Origin: JABCZH01 sp963803775
Lineage (GTDB): Bacteria; Acidobacteriota; Terriglobia; Terriglobales; Acidobacteriaceae
Direction: 5' to 3'
Assembly: GCA_963803775.1 (NCBI GenBank)
Contig: CAWDNS010000001.1
Coordinates: 310,001-374,000, forward strand
Length of the DNA: 64,000 nt
Below are positions 24,215-33,929 of the stretch, piece after piece. Under the pieces are notes generated by a model. That model ran no database searches. It was not told the DNA's origin and worked only from the letters and a program-made list of their open reading frames with translations. The translations under genes and the position numbers were made by a program. How positions within the stretch are numbered: position 1 is the first letter of the stretch; each line of letters begins with the position of its first letter.

Positions 24215-27067
24215 CTACGCGATCACCTCGGCGGCGATCTTTTCGGTGACGAAGGCTTCGATTACGTCGCCGACCTTGATGTCGCTGTAGTTGGCGATCG
24301 AAATACCGCACTCCATGCCGTTGGTTACCTGGCTGGCATCGTCTTTGAAACGCCGGAGCGATGCCACTTTGCCCTTGAAGACGACCACGTTGTCGCGCAG
24401 TAGGCGAACTTCGGAATCGCGCTTGATAAGGCCATCGCTGACGGTACAGCCAGCGATGGTGCCGACTTTGGGGATACGGAAAGTCTCGCGGACTTCGACG
24501 CGGCCCTGGTAGTTTTCTTTAAACGTCGGCTCCAGTAGGCCGCTCATAGCGCGTTTGATCTCATCCTGCAACTCGTAAATGATGGAGTGCATGCGGATGT
24601 CAACCTTTTCCTGCTCGGCCAGTTCCTGCGCCTTGCGTTCCGGGCGCACATTGAAGCCGATGATGATGGCGTTCGATGCCGAGGCCAGCAGCACGTCGGT
24701 TTCGGTGATGGCACCGACGCCGGAGTGGATCAGTTTCAAACGGACTTTGTCATTGGAGAGCTTGGCCAGCAAGTCGCCCAATACTTCAACGGAGCCGCCG
24801 ACGTCCGCTTTCAGGATGATGTTCAGTTCCTTGACGCCGGCAGTCTTGATCTGTTCGGCCAGGCCTTCGAGTGAAACACGGGAACTCTTGGCCAGCGTGG
24901 CTTCACGTGCCTTCTGCTCGCGGTATTCAGAGATGCCACGGGCCTTGTCGCGATCGGCGACGACAACGAATTGGTCGCCAGCCTGGGGCAATCCTTCCAT
25001 GCCCAGAATTTCGATGGGAGTTGATGGCGGCGCGCTGGCAAGCGAGTTACTGCGATCGTCAAACATGGCGCGCACCTTGCCGTAGACATTGCCGACGACG
25101 AAATTGTCGCCAGTCTTCAGGGTTCCGTTCTGTACCAGCAAAGTAGCAACCGGGCCACGGCCGCGGTCGAGCTTGGCTTCGAGAACCACGCCGGTGGCCG
25201 GGCGATCAGGATTAGCTTTGAGTTCCTGGAGATCAGCGACCAGGCAAATCATTTCCATTAGCAGATTCAGATTGGTTTTCTTTTTGGCCGAGACATCTAC
25301 GAAAACGGTAGTGCCGCCCCAATCTTCGGGCATGAGGCCGCGATCGGCGAGTTGCTTCTTAACGCGATCGGGCATGGCGTCCGGCTTGTCGATCTTATTG
25401 ACAGCGACGATGATGGGCACTTCGGCGGCGTGGGCGTGATCGATGGCTTCGAGAGTTTGCGGCATGACGCCATCGTCGGCCGCCACGACCAGGACAACGA
25501 TGTCAGTGGCTTTGGCTCCGCGGGAACGCATGCGAGTGAAGGCTTCGTGACCGGGCGTATCAAGGAAAACGATCTGGCGGCCGTAAGCCGGTGATTGCTT
25601 GTCTTGAATGGTGACTTTGTAGGCGCCGATATGTTGCGTGATGCCGCCGGCTTCACCGCCGGCTACGTCGGTGGAGCGGATGGCATCGAGCAACGTAGTT
25701 TTACCATGATCGACGTGGCCCATAATCGTGACCACGGGAGGACGGGAAACGGTTTCGGTGACCGACCCATCTTCACCGGCCGCGCTGTCGGCAACATCTT
25801 TCGCGGCTTGCTCCTCGAATGTAATGACATTGGTGTCGGCTCCGAAGAAGCGCGCCATCTCGCTCGCGAGTTCAGTATCGAGAGTCTGATTGACGGTGGC
25901 GAAGACGCCGCGAGTCAACAGCCGTCCGATGAGATCCTTGGCACGAATTTCGAGTTTCTCGGCAAGATCCTTGACGCTAATTCCCTCAGTGATGGTAATG
26001 CTGCGGGTAATGGGCTGCGGTTCATTGGAAAGCGAGAGCCGCGGCGGCGGCACGAAGCCCTTCATCGGGCCTTCTTTTATGCCTCGCGGAACATAACGCT
26101 GGCCCGGCCGGCGCGAAGGACCACCGGGCCGGCTGCCGGGACGGGTAGCGCCCGGAGGCGGCATTCCGGGGCCGACTCCAAGCGGACGGCTTCCCGTAGG
26201 CGCCGTACGCGTGGGATGCATCGGACGGCGCTCGCCTGGGCGCAAAGCCGGACGTGGCCCGGTAGGCGCAGCTGGACGTGGACGCTGGAAAATGGGTTGA
26301 CCGGGCACAGGGCGTCCAGGAATCGAACGCACCGGCGGCGCTCCCGATGCCTGCGGTGCCGCAGCGGGTGGCCTAACGTGAGCTTTGTAAACCGGACGTG
26401 GGCCCGTCTGCGGCATGATGGTGCGCGGCGGAGGGGCTGGCGGACGTATTGGCGCGGACGCTGCTGGCCTTACACCCACAGGCGACGCCGATAATACTGG
26501 CGGCGGCATGGCAGGGGCGGCTGGCGGTGGTGCGGGCGGACGTGCAGAAGCTGCTGGTGCGACCGCCGCAGTGGCTGGTGGTTGAATACTGGGCACTGGC
26601 GGAGCAGCAATCGTCGGTCTGACTGTAACGGCTGATCCTGCTGTTGGAGCTGTTACTGCTGGCGCTGAGGGGGCGGCAACTTTGGGGGCGGCTACTGGAG
26701 CGGCTACGGGCTGAGTTGCGGCCACAGGTGCTGGCGTGGAAGGACGTGCAGGAGGCGGAGCGACTGCGGGAGCTTGCTGTTTCCGGATGGCGTTCAGAAC
26801 ATCGCCGGGACGAGAAATTTGCGAAAGATCGATCTTGGTTTTGATCTCGTCGCTTTCGGAGCGGATGGAGCGTGACGGCTTTGCCGACCCCGTCGCCTCA
26901 CCTGCGTTCGCACGGAAATGCGCGCGCACTTTAACGGCTTCGTGATCTTCAATGGAACTGGAATGGGTCTTCTTCTCGGTGACTCCGACTTCGGTAAGAA
27001 CGTCGAGAATCGCCTTGCTTTTGACTTCCAGTTCTCTGGCCAGATCGTTAATTCGAACCTTGCTCAT
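24215..27067 (-). CDS. infB: Translation initiation factor IF-2
   Basis: 950 residues. The N-terminal IF2_N helix (KVRINDLARELEVKSKAILD) precedes a linker of about 270 residues very rich in Pro and Ala, then a second IF2_N element (EGISVKDLAEKLEIRAKDLI). The GTPase core has GHVDHGKTTLLDAI (G1), DTPGHEAF (G3) and NKIDKPDAM (G4). The C-terminal fMet-tRNA-binding domain ends near VGDVIEAFVTEKIAAEVIA. It delivers initiator tRNA to the 30S. The Pro/Ala linker is longer than in E. coli, as is common in Acidobacteria. Confidence 0.97.
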   Translation of the reverse strand: MSKVRINDLARELEVKSKAILDVLTEVGVTEKKTHSSSIEDHEAVKVRAHFRANAGEATGSAKPSRSIRSESDEIKTKIDLSQISRPGDVLNAIRKQQAPAVAPPPARPSTPAPVAATQPVAAPVAAPKVAAPSAPAVTAPTAGSAVTVRPTIAAPPVPSIQPPATAAVAPAASARPPAPPPAAPAMPPPVLSASPVGVRPAASAPIRPPAPPPRTIMPQTGPRPVYKAHVRPPAAAPQASGAPPVRSIPGRPVPGQPIFQRPRPAAPTGPRPALRPGERRPMHPTRTAPTGSRPLGVGPGMPPPGATRPGSRPGGPSRRPGQRYVPRGIKEGPMKGFVPPPRLSLSNEPQPITRSITITEGISVKDLAEKLEIRAKDLIGRLLTRGVFATVNQTLDTELASEMARFFGADTNVITFEEQAAKDVADSAAGEDGSVTETVSRPPVVTIMGHVDHGKTTLLDAIRSTDVAGGEAGGITQHIGAYKVTIQDKQSPAYGRQIVFLDTPGHEAFTRMRSRGAKATDIVVLVVAADDGVMPQTLEAIDHAHAAEVPIIVAVNKIDKPDAMPDRVKKQLADRGLMPEDWGGTTVFVDVSAKKKTNLNLLMEMICLVADLQELKANPDRPATGVVLEAKLDRGRGPVATLLVQNGTLKTGDNFVVGNVYGKVRAMFDDRSNSLASAPPSTPIEILGMEGLPQAGDQFVVVADRDKARGISEYREQKAREATLAKSSRVSLEGLAEQIKTAGVKELNIILKADVGGSVEVLGDLLAKLSNDKVRLKLIHSGVGAITETDVLLASASNAIIIGFNVRPERKAQELAEQEKVDIRMHSIIYELQDEIKRAMSGLLEPTFKENYQGRVEVRETFRIPKVGTIAGCTVSDGLIKRDSEVRLLRDNVVVFKGKVASLRRFKDDASQVTNGMECGISIANYSDIKVGDVIEAFVTEKIAAEVIA

Positions 27068-27142
27068 CCGCTGTGCTTCCTCCGGAATATCCCGCTAAGT
27101 CTTCATATCAACCTCACGGTGTCAGTGTGAACCCACCAAACT

Positions 27143-28660
27143 TTATTCGTGCCGCTCGGAGGAAGGCTGGTCCTCCGCCAATTCTTCCGTAGAAACTTCA
27201 GTCCCGGAAATTTCAGCTGACGGCTGGTCAGGCTCAGTTTCGGCAACTGCCGACGCGTCAGCGACCTCGGCAGTTTCCTCGCCTGCGGCCGCAGCCAGTG
27301 GTTCGGCTGACTCTTCCACTTGCGCCTCAGCCGTTGCCTCTCCTTCAACCGCTTCAGTTGGAGTCTCCGCAGCCGCGGCTGCTTCCAGGCTGGAAAAATA
27401 ATTATTCACCGCCAGGCTGATTTTTTCCACCGTCTTGGGGCCAATACCTTCGATGGCTTCCAGTTGCTCCGGAGTCATATCCGCGAGAGCTTCGACAGTG
27501 GTCACGCCCGCAGCCCCTAATTTCTCGATCAGCCCTTCACCCAGGCCGGGAACACTTTCCAGCGGAGTGGGCGCAGCCGAAACCAACTGCGACATTTGCT
27601 GCTCCACTTCCTGGCGCTTCTCTTCCTCACTCTTGATGTCAATCTTCCAGTTGAGCAGTTTGGCCGCGAGGCGAACGTTTTGCCCCTTCTTACCGATGGC
27701 GAGCGAGAGCTGACTGTCGTCAACTACCACTTCCAGGTGCTTATCCGCGGAGTCGACAATGGTGACACGGCTGACTTTGGCCGGCTGCAAGGCTTTCTCA
27801 GCGAAGGTCACTGGGTCTTCGTGATATTCGATGATGTCGATCTTCTCGCCGCGCAGTTCGCGGATGATCGATTGCACACGCATACCCTTCATCCCCACGC
27901 AGGCGCCGACGGCGTCCACGTCTTTGTCTTTCGACAGGACGGCAATCTTGGTGCGCTCGCCGGCTTCGCGAGCGATGGCGCGAATGACTACGGTGCCGTC
28001 GTAAATCTCCGGTACTTCGGTCTGGAAAAGGTTCGATACCAAAGCTGGATCAGCGCGTGACACAACCACCGCCGGCCCCTTAGACGCCCGCTCCACACGG
28101 GCAATCACCACTCGTACGCGTTCGCCGACCGCGAACGATTCCAGCCGAGATTGCTCTTTGCGGGGCATGCGCGACTCGGCTTTGCCGAGATCAAAGATCA
28201 CATCCGGGCCTTCGACCCGCTTCACGGTGGCGTTGACGATCTCGCCAACGCGTCCAATGTATTCGTTGTACACGGTATCGCGTTCGGCTTCGCGAACCTT
28301 TTGAAAGATCACTTGCTTGGCAATTTGCGCCGCAATCCTGCCTAGAATTCCTTCCGTAACTTTGGGGGTTTGAATCTCACCGCCGACTTCGATGTTGGGA
28401 TCAGACTTGCGAGCGTCGTCGAGTGTGATCTGGAGCAGCGGGTCTTCGACCTGCTCGGGAGTTTCAACCACGGTGCGCACCGAGAAAGCCCGGATCTTGC
28501 CCGTGTCTTTGTCGAGTTGGGCGCGGAGGTTTTCCTGAGTCTTGTAATACTTGCGGGTGGCGACCACGATGGCGTCTTCGACCGCGGTGACGACGATCTG
28601 CGGATCAATGCCTTTTTCCCGGCTGAGGGCGTCAATCGTGTTGTAAAGCTCGCTTGCCAT
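27143..28660 (-). CDS. nusA: Transcription termination/antitermination factor NusA
   Basis: 505 residues: N-terminal RNA-polymerase-binding domain (ALSREKGIDPQIVVTAVEDA), S1 domain (VNATVKRVEGPDVIFDLGKA), two KH domains (VGACVGMKGMRVQSIIRELR; DSQLSLAIGKKGQNVRLAAK) and a helix-hairpin-helix unit (LESVPGLGEGLIEKLGAAGV; IEGIGPKTVEKI). A 75-residue acidic tail rich in Glu and Ala follows; such tails vary between phyla. The start at 28660 follows a short heptamer array. Confidence 0.97.
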   Translation of the reverse strand: MASELYNTIDALSREKGIDPQIVVTAVEDAIVVATRKYYKTQENLRAQLDKDTGKIRAFSVRTVVETPEQVEDPLLQITLDDARKSDPNIEVGGEIQTPKVTEGILGRIAAQIAKQVIFQKVREAERDTVYNEYIGRVGEIVNATVKRVEGPDVIFDLGKAESRMPRKEQSRLESFAVGERVRVVIARVERASKGPAVVVSRADPALVSNLFQTEVPEIYDGTVVIRAIAREAGERTKIAVLSKDKDVDAVGACVGMKGMRVQSIIRELRGEKIDIIEYHEDPVTFAEKALQPAKVSRVTIVDSADKHLEVVVDDSQLSLAIGKKGQNVRLAAKLLNWKIDIKSEEEKRQEVEQQMSQLVSAAPTPLESVPGLGEGLIEKLGAAGVTTVEALADMTPEQLEAIEGIGPKTVEKISLAVNNYFSSLEAAAAAETPTEAVEGEATAEAQVEESAEPLAAAAGEETAEVADASAVAETEPDQPSAEISGTEVSTEELAEDQPSSERHE

Positions 28661-28669
28661 AAGTAAGTC

Positions 28670-28697
28670 GCTTTTGGCTATTGGCTTTTGGCCTTTA
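28670..28697. repeat. Heptamer array between rimP and nusA
   Basis: GCTTTT GGCTATT GGCTTTT GGCCTTT: about four 7-bp units of the AGCTCTT class, filling the space between the rimP stop and the nusA start. Confidence 0.65.
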
Positions 28698-28698
28698 G

Positions 28699-29190
28699 TT
28701 AAATCTCTGGTACTACGTTCGCCTTCTCGACGTTGCTTAGCTCGATCTCGAGCTTTACGGGAACGCTGCCCGGTTTCGGCTTCTTTCCCGGCATACTCAG
28801 TTCCAACATCAAGCGGCCGTTCTGAAAACTTTGCAGCCGTCCTTCAAAATGTTTATTGCCGTTCACCGGAGTTCGTGTCGTTAACTTTATGCGGCTGCCG
28901 GTGAAGCGCTCGAAGTCAGCCGGTCGCGACAGCTTGCGGTCGAGGCCTGGAGATGAAACCTCCAGCACATACGAACCGCCGGGAACCGCGTCCTCTACGT
29001 CGAGAATCGTGCTCAACTCGCGGCTGAAGTTAGCGCAATCCTCGTGCGTGACGCCGCCAGGCTTGTCGATGAAGACACGCAGCATGCGCGCGTTGCCTGA
29101 GCCGCGCATGTCAACTTCGACCACCTCCACTCCACCGGAGGCGCCCACCTGGGCGGCAATTTCACGAACCCGCTCGATGTCAAATACCAT
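28699..29190 (-). CDS. rimP: Ribosome maturation factor RimP
   Basis: 163 residues. GVEVVEVDMRGSGNARMLRV and FIDKPGGVTHEDCANFSREL are the N-terminal RimP domain, VLEVSSPGLDRKLSRPADFE the conserved hinge, and the C-terminal SH3-like part has GRLQSFQNGRLMLEL. It acts in 30S assembly. First gene of the rimP-nusA-infB operon on this strand. Confidence 0.95.
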   Translation of the reverse strand: MVFDIERVREIAAQVGASGGVEVVEVDMRGSGNARMLRVFIDKPGGVTHEDCANFSRELSTILDVEDAVPGGSYVLEVSSPGLDRKLSRPADFERFTGSRIKLTTRTPVNGNKHFEGRLQSFQNGRLMLELSMPGKKPKPGSVPVKLEIELSNVEKANVVPEI

Positions 29191-29236
29191 GAAACCAGTA
29201 ACTTACCGACAGTAAGAACCGTCTTGAAAGCGGCAC

Positions 29237-29262
29237 AAACTAAAATGTGGGCTTGCGCCCAC
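29237..29262 (-). terminator. Hairpin with weak U-tract in rimP leader
   Basis: On the minus strand GTGGGC-GCAA-GCCCAC (29262 to 29247) is followed by ATTTTAGTTT. It is a terminator-like stem only about 55 nt before rimP, so it would act as a leader attenuator of the rimP-nusA-infB operon if functional. NusA-dependent control is known for this operon in E. coli; here it is inference. Confidence 0.4.
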
Positions 29263-29400
29263 TGGTGTGCTTCGCCAAAATCGGTTTCTTACACAACAGT
29301 ATCCAAGGACAATAATACGCCGCTGGGGAGTAAAAGACAAACGGGAGGAGGTGCGTATGGCGCGGGCATCTTTGGCTCATGATCCATAGCAACACTCCAT

Positions 29401-29429
29401 TTGCCCAATCCTGCCAGCGTCTCTAGAAT
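29401..29429 (+). promoter_or_regulatory. guaB promoter
   Basis: TTGCCC (29401-29406), 17-bp spacer, TAGAAT (29424-29429): a good sigma-70-type promoter 46 bp before the ATG. Confidence 0.65.
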
Positions 29430-29474
29430 AGAGATCATACTTAATCGACATCACCCTTCGCGGCTGAGAACACT

Positions 29475-30980
29475 ATGATTCATTTTCCGGTTCCTGAGGC
29501 GCTTACCTTTGATGACGTGTTGCTGCTGCCGGCGCGATCCGATGTCGTCCCGGCGCTGGCCAATACCCAGACTCAGCTGACACGCAATATCCGGCTGAAT
29601 ATTCCCATCATCAGCGCGGCCATGGACACGGTGACCGAGTCGCACATGGCAATTGCGCTGGCGCAGCAGGGTGGAGTGGGCATTGTCCATCGCAATCTGT
29701 CGATCGATCAGCAGGCCAACGAAGTGGACAAAGTGAAGCGCTCGGAGAGCGGTATGATCGTCGATCCGGTGACCATGGGGCCGGACGCGAAAGTTTCCGA
29801 GGCGCTGGAAGTCATGCGCCAGTACAAGATTTCTGGCGTGCCCATTACCAAGAACGGCAAGCTGGTCGGCATTCTCACCAACCGCGATCTGCGGTTCGAG
29901 ACTCGCTTCGATATTCCCATCAGCAAAGTGATGACCAAGGAAAACCTGATCACGGTGCCGGTCGGGACTACGCTTGAAGATGCGGAGAAGATCCTGCATG
30001 AGCATCGCGTGGAAAAGCTGTTGGTGGTGGATGACAAGTACAACTTGAAGGGCCTGATTACCGTTAAAGACATTCAGAAGAAGTTGAAATATCCGAATGC
30101 GGCCAAGGACACGCACGGCAGGTTGCGAGTGGCGGCGGCGATCGGGGCGAGTGGCGACTTTCTGGAGCGGGCGCAGGAGATGGCGAACGCCAAGGTAGAC
30201 CTGCTGGCGATTGACAGCGCTCACGGGCACTCGTCGCGGGTGCTGGATGCGGTGAAGGCGATCAAGTCGAGGCTGCCGGAAGTGGATTTGATCGTGGGCA
30301 ATGTGGCTACTTTTGACGGTGCCTGCGAGTTGGCAAGAGCGGGGGCAGACGCGATAAAAGTCGGCATCGGACCCGGCTCGATTTGCACCACGCGAGTGGT
30401 CACCGGCGCGGGTGTGCCGCAGATTACGGCAATTGCGGAAGCTTACCGTGCAACCAAGGACGCCAACATTCCTATCATTGCGGATGGCGGCATCAAGTAT
30501 TCCGGGGACATCACCAAGGCTCTGGCAGCGGGCGCGGCGGCGGTCATGATTGGATCGCTATTTGCGGGGACAGACGAAAGCCCTGGCGAGTTGATTCTTT
30601 ATCAAGGCCGGACATTCAAGTCATATCGCGGCATGGGATCACTGGGGGCGATGGCCTCGGGATCCAGCGAGCGCTATTTCCAAAACACGGAGGGCGAAGC
30701 CTCGACGGCGCTGTCGTCGATGGGCGAAGAGTCCAACCGGCTGGCCAAACTAGTTCCGGAAGGAATTGAAGGACGAGTTCCCTACCGCGGGTCGGTGGCC
30801 ATGATTGTGCACCAGATGGTTGGTGGGCTGAAATCGGGCATGGGGTATTGCGGCTGCGCGAGCATTGCGGAGTTATTACAGAAGACACGATTCGTGCGCA
30901 TCAGCGGAGCTGGACTGCGAGAGAGTCATGTCCACGACGTGATGATTACGCGCGAGGCTCCGAACTACGCGGTTGAATAA
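29475..30980 (+). CDS. guaB: Inosine-5'-monophosphate dehydrogenase
   Basis: 501 residues. The N-terminal part reads FPVPEALTFDDVLLLPARSD; tandem CBS domains lie around residues 95-205. The active-site loop GIGPGSICTTRVVTGAGVPQ contains the catalytic Cys, DGGIKYSGDITKALAAGAAA the phosphate site, and YRGMGSLGAM the flap. It oxidises IMP to XMP, the committed step of GTP synthesis. Single gene with its own promoter, divergent from rimP. Confidence 0.97.
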   Translation: MIHFPVPEALTFDDVLLLPARSDVVPALANTQTQLTRNIRLNIPIISAAMDTVTESHMAIALAQQGGVGIVHRNLSIDQQANEVDKVKRSESGMIVDPVTMGPDAKVSEALEVMRQYKISGVPITKNGKLVGILTNRDLRFETRFDIPISKVMTKENLITVPVGTTLEDAEKILHEHRVEKLLVVDDKYNLKGLITVKDIQKKLKYPNAAKDTHGRLRVAAAIGASGDFLERAQEMANAKVDLLAIDSAHGHSSRVLDAVKAIKSRLPEVDLIVGNVATFDGACELARAGADAIKVGIGPGSICTTRVVTGAGVPQITAIAEAYRATKDANIPIIADGGIKYSGDITKALAAGAAAVMIGSLFAGTDESPGELILYQGRTFKSYRGMGSLGAMASGSSERYFQNTEGEASTALSSMGEESNRLAKLVPEGIEGRVPYRGSVAMIVHQMVGGLKSGMGYCGCASIAELLQKTRFVRISGAGLRESHVHDVMITREAPNYAVE

Positions 30981-31034
30981 GGCTACAAGTTTGAAAGGAA
31001 GCATGTTTTTGCCATTCGCAGGGGAAGTCCAGGC

Positions 31035-31532
31035 TTGACTCCCCATCAAAAGGACATCCTAAGAGTCTGGTTCGCCGCTGGCCTTTGGCTGGTGGTGATC
31101 GCCATTGAGTCGACGACTTACCTTTCGGCTGAAAACACCAGCCGATTTCTCTACCCGATCCTGCATTTTCTGCTGGGTCTTGACTGGCGACGATTCCTAG
31201 TCTGGCACCACTACATCAGAAAGACTGGCCACTTTGTCGGATATTTCATCTTGAGTGTTCTCTTGTTTCGGGCGTGGAAGGTCACGCTGAGATTGCCGGC
31301 AGTGTGGGCCCTCCGCTGGTCGGTGATTGCATTCTTGATGTCGGCCATGGTGGCCAGTATGGACGAGTGGCACCAGACTTTTCTGCCGTCGAGGACGGGC
31401 CGGTTCAGTGATGTGGTGTTGGATAGCTCGGCAGCGTTGACGGCGCAGATTGTGATCTTTCTCTTTCTGCGGTCGAAGAGCGCGAGGATGGCCGAGGAAG
31501 TTCCGGCTAGGCGCGTCGTTAATGATTTATAG
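31035..31532 (+). CDS. VanZ family membrane protein
   Basis: 165 residues from a TTG start. Four hydrophobic helices; HYIRKTGHFVGYFILSVLLF and MDEWHQTFLPSRTGRFSDVV are the conserved H..RK..HF and DE..Q...R.....D motifs of VanZ-like proteins. The relatives affect teicoplanin resistance in enterococci, but the general function is unknown. Confidence 0.85.
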   Translation: MTPHQKDILRVWFAAGLWLVVIAIESTTYLSAENTSRFLYPILHFLLGLDWRRFLVWHHYIRKTGHFVGYFILSVLLFRAWKVTLRLPAVWALRWSVIAFLMSAMVASMDEWHQTFLPSRTGRFSDVVLDSSAALTAQIVIFLFLRSKSARMAEEVPARRVVNDL

Positions 31533-31555
31533 ACGAGCGATTGACGGCCGAGGGC

Positions 31556-32740
31556 TCAGACGGCTCGTGTCTTGCCGGCATGCGTAGCCCGCGAGATCAG
31601 CAATAATACTGCCGAGACGAGCGCGATTCCGGCGGACAAGTAAAACGGAACTCTGGGGCCGTAATGTTTCCACAATTCCCCTGTGATCAGGCTGGCGAGC
31701 AGGATGGCCGCGCTGCTGACAAAGGAATAGACTCCGAGAGCACGGCCCCGCAATTCAGGCACAACAACTCCTACGACCAGCGCTTTCAGCACTGGCTCGG
31801 TCAGTGCGTAGAACAATCCATAAAAACCCATGGCGAACCAGATCGCAGCAACGCTGGGCGCAACTGCGAAAGTGAAATACACCGCCGCAAAGACCAGGTA
31901 GCCAGCGGCTGCCAGCGCACGGCGCGAAAGGCGGTCGCTCAGCCGGCCGGCGGGCCAGGAAAACAGCGTGTAAGTAATGTTGAATACGAGTCCCAACAAT
32001 GGCGCGTGGGTTACAGGGATGCCGAGGCTCTGGGCTCGCAGCACCAAAAACATGTCACTGGAATTTCCCAGGGAGAAGAGCGTCACCGCCAGCAGCACGA
32101 AATAGAACTTGCCGGGAAAATGCTCGAATGCTTTGGCAGGAGCGGAAGGTTGATGGTTGGGATTTTCGGTTCTCTTTCGTTTTACTTCATGAATTCCGAA
32201 CATCGCCACCGCAACGCAGAGCGCTCCAGGAATGGCAGCAAGGTAGAAGATGCCGCGCAGACCGTAATGCGGCAGGAGCATGAGCACCAGCAGCGGTCCG
32301 GCAATGGCGCCGGCAGAATCCATAGATTGCAACAGACCGTAGGCGGCACCCACGCGCGACGAGGGTACCGAATCGGCAAGCATCACGTCGCGAGTGGGGC
32401 TGCGAATTCCCTTGGACAAGCGATCGGCAAAGCGAATACCGAGAATCTGGCTCCACGAACCTGCGAGCGCCAGTAACGGTTTAACGGCGTTAGCGACAAA
32501 GTATCCGATGACCACAACCGGCTTGCGGCGCGGCGCTCGGTCGGCAAGATATCCAGAGAAGAGTCTGGTAAAGGAAGCCACACTCTCGGCGATGCCTTCG
32601 ATGATGCCCAACTGGGCGGGACCGGCACCGATCGACGCCAGGAATGCGGGCAGAACCCAGTACGCCATCTCACTGGCAGTATCGTTCAGGAATGAGGTCG
32701 CGCCGAAGGCGATCAGATTGGAACCGCGGGCTTCCCTCAT
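31556..32740 (-). CDS. Major facilitator superfamily transporter
   Basis: 394 residues, 12 helices. SGYLADRAPRRKPVVVIGYF is the helix 2-3 loop and GIRFADRLSKGIRSPTRDVM a second cytoplasmic motif. ATSFLNDTASEMAYWVLPAF at the N-terminus is typical of a widespread drug/unknown-substrate MFS subgroup. The direction of transport and the substrate are unknown. Confidence 0.88.
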   Translation of the reverse strand: MREARGSNLIAFGATSFLNDTASEMAYWVLPAFLASIGAGPAQLGIIEGIAESVASFTRLFSGYLADRAPRRKPVVVIGYFVANAVKPLLALAGSWSQILGIRFADRLSKGIRSPTRDVMLADSVPSSRVGAAYGLLQSMDSAGAIAGPLLVLMLLPHYGLRGIFYLAAIPGALCVAVAMFGIHEVKRKRTENPNHQPSAPAKAFEHFPGKFYFVLLAVTLFSLGNSSDMFLVLRAQSLGIPVTHAPLLGLVFNITYTLFSWPAGRLSDRLSRRALAAAGYLVFAAVYFTFAVAPSVAAIWFAMGFYGLFYALTEPVLKALVVGVVVPELRGRALGVYSFVSSAAILLASLITGELWKHYGPRVPFYLSAGIALVSAVLLLISRATHAGKTRAV

Positions 32741-32791
32741 GGAAATCTTGTATCACAGGGAAAGCGGCGGCCGCGCGGGGGGGGCAGAAGT

Positions 32792-33284
32792 TCAGTACAT
32801 GGCGTCGTACTTGGTGACTTCCCAGGCTCCATCTTTGTTTTCGAGTGTGACCGAAAACAGCTCTTTGTAGGTAGCTGACTCGCCCTCGTTGGTGCGGCGT
32901 TTGCCGCGGTAGTGAAGAATACGGAGAGGTGGCGCGTCTTCCCAGTCCACCACCTTCCACGAAAGCAGCGGGTGCTTGGCTTCCGAGTCGCAAATGAAAG
33001 CCGCATATTTGCGGCGGTAGTCATGCTCCCACTTGGCGAGTTCTTCTTTGCATTGGCCATTGCGCATGGCGTCCAGATATTTTGCGGCGACGCGTTCGGA
33101 GTTGCGGTCGCGCAGCGGGTTCAGCGAGATGGTGTTGGGAGTACCAGACAGGGGATCGCGATCTTCGGAACGTGCCAGTACCGGGCCCTTGGTTGTTCAA
33201 CCAGATGAGATATCCGAAGAAGATCATCAGCAGCAAAGCGCCTGCGCTGGCCGCGATCCACAGTTGTGTGCGGTTGGACTCCAT
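32792..33284 (-). CDS. Membrane-anchored hypothetical protein (one frameshift)
   Basis: Repaired length about 164 residues. The N-terminus MESNRTQLWIAASAGALLLM is followed by a helix and a short LNNQGPGT stretch; then one base appears gained or lost near 33185. In the next frame LARSEDRDPLSGTPNTISLN continues into the intact C-terminal part (KEELAKWEHDYRRKYAAFIC...). A single N-terminal helix and a periplasmic domain of unknown function are seen. The frameshift belongs to a cluster that probably reflects consensus errors. Confidence 0.65.
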
Positions 33285-33388
33285 GCTAAGGAGAGTTTAG
33301 CGCGCGGTTGGGAAGGGGCTAGATTACGGCGGTGACCCGCGCAAGGACATGTACGAGTGCGCGGCCGGGTCCCAGCAGTTGGTCGCCT

Positions 33389-33672
33389 TTAGAATGCCTC
33401 TGGCCACTTTGGGCGCCGTGATAGATGGCGAGGATCACGATGCGTTCATTTTCGATACTATAAGCGACGATAAAAGGAGAGTTCGAAATGACCAATTCCC
33501 GGGTACCGCGGACCCGGCCGGGTCTGCCTGAGAGAGGGAATGTGTCGAGCCGTAGAACGCTGGCGACGATGCGCATGGCGACCTGCGCGGCAACCTTTTC
33601 ACTGTTGGATAGTGCGATGTAATCGTGAGCTCGATCCAGCTGTTGAGTCGCGTGCTCGGTCCATACAATCAT
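33389..33672 (-). CDS. ParE/RelE-type toxin (one frameshift near the end)
   Basis: MIVWTEHATQQLDRAHDYIA, GRPGRVRGTRELVISNSPFI and RIVILAIYHGAQ give a ParE-like fold. As read, the frame runs on to 33319 with an atypical tail. Adding one A in CAAAGTGG restores HGAQKWPEAF and a stop at 33389-33391, the usual ParE ending, giving about 94 residues. It overlaps the antitoxin stop by 4 bp. Family members inhibit gyrase (ParE) or cleave mRNA (RelE). Confidence 0.82.
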
Positions 33673-33920
33673 TGGCTCGCGCGACCAGTGCTCTTAAGCC
33701 TCTTTACAACCTCCTCATGGCTGACGACGCGGCCTTTTCGCATATCTTCCAACCCCTTGCGTACTAGCGCATCCTGGTAGGCATGCATTTCGATGTAGTT
33801 GGTGATGGCCTCATTAATGAGGTAGCTGCGGGGACGGTCTTGGGCTGCGGCAAGGGAATCGAGCGCATCGATCTTTTCGGCATCGGCGCGGAAGCTGATG
33901 GTCCGTTTTGTGCTGGGCAT
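33669..33920 (-). CDS. Ribbon-helix-helix antitoxin of ParE-type toxin
   Basis: 83 residues from ATG at 33920 (an upstream ATG at 33953 would place the promoter inside the gene). STKRTISFRADAEKIDALDS and RPRSYLINEAITNYIEMHAY are a CopG/ParD-like RHH DNA-binding domain, with VRKGLEDMRKGRVVSHEEVV as toxin-binding tail. It precedes and overlaps the toxin, the usual order for parDE-like operons. Confidence 0.88.
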   Translation of the reverse strand: MPSTKRTISFRADAEKIDALDSLAAAQDRPRSYLINEAITNYIEMHAYQDALVRKGLEDMRKGRVVSHEEVVKRLKSTGRASQ

Positions 33921-33929
33921 AATACACTG

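Noticed and set aside
33319..33388. Longer C-terminal tail on the ParE-like toxin
   Set aside because: A one-base repair gives the normal HGAQKWPE-type ending and a stop at 33389.
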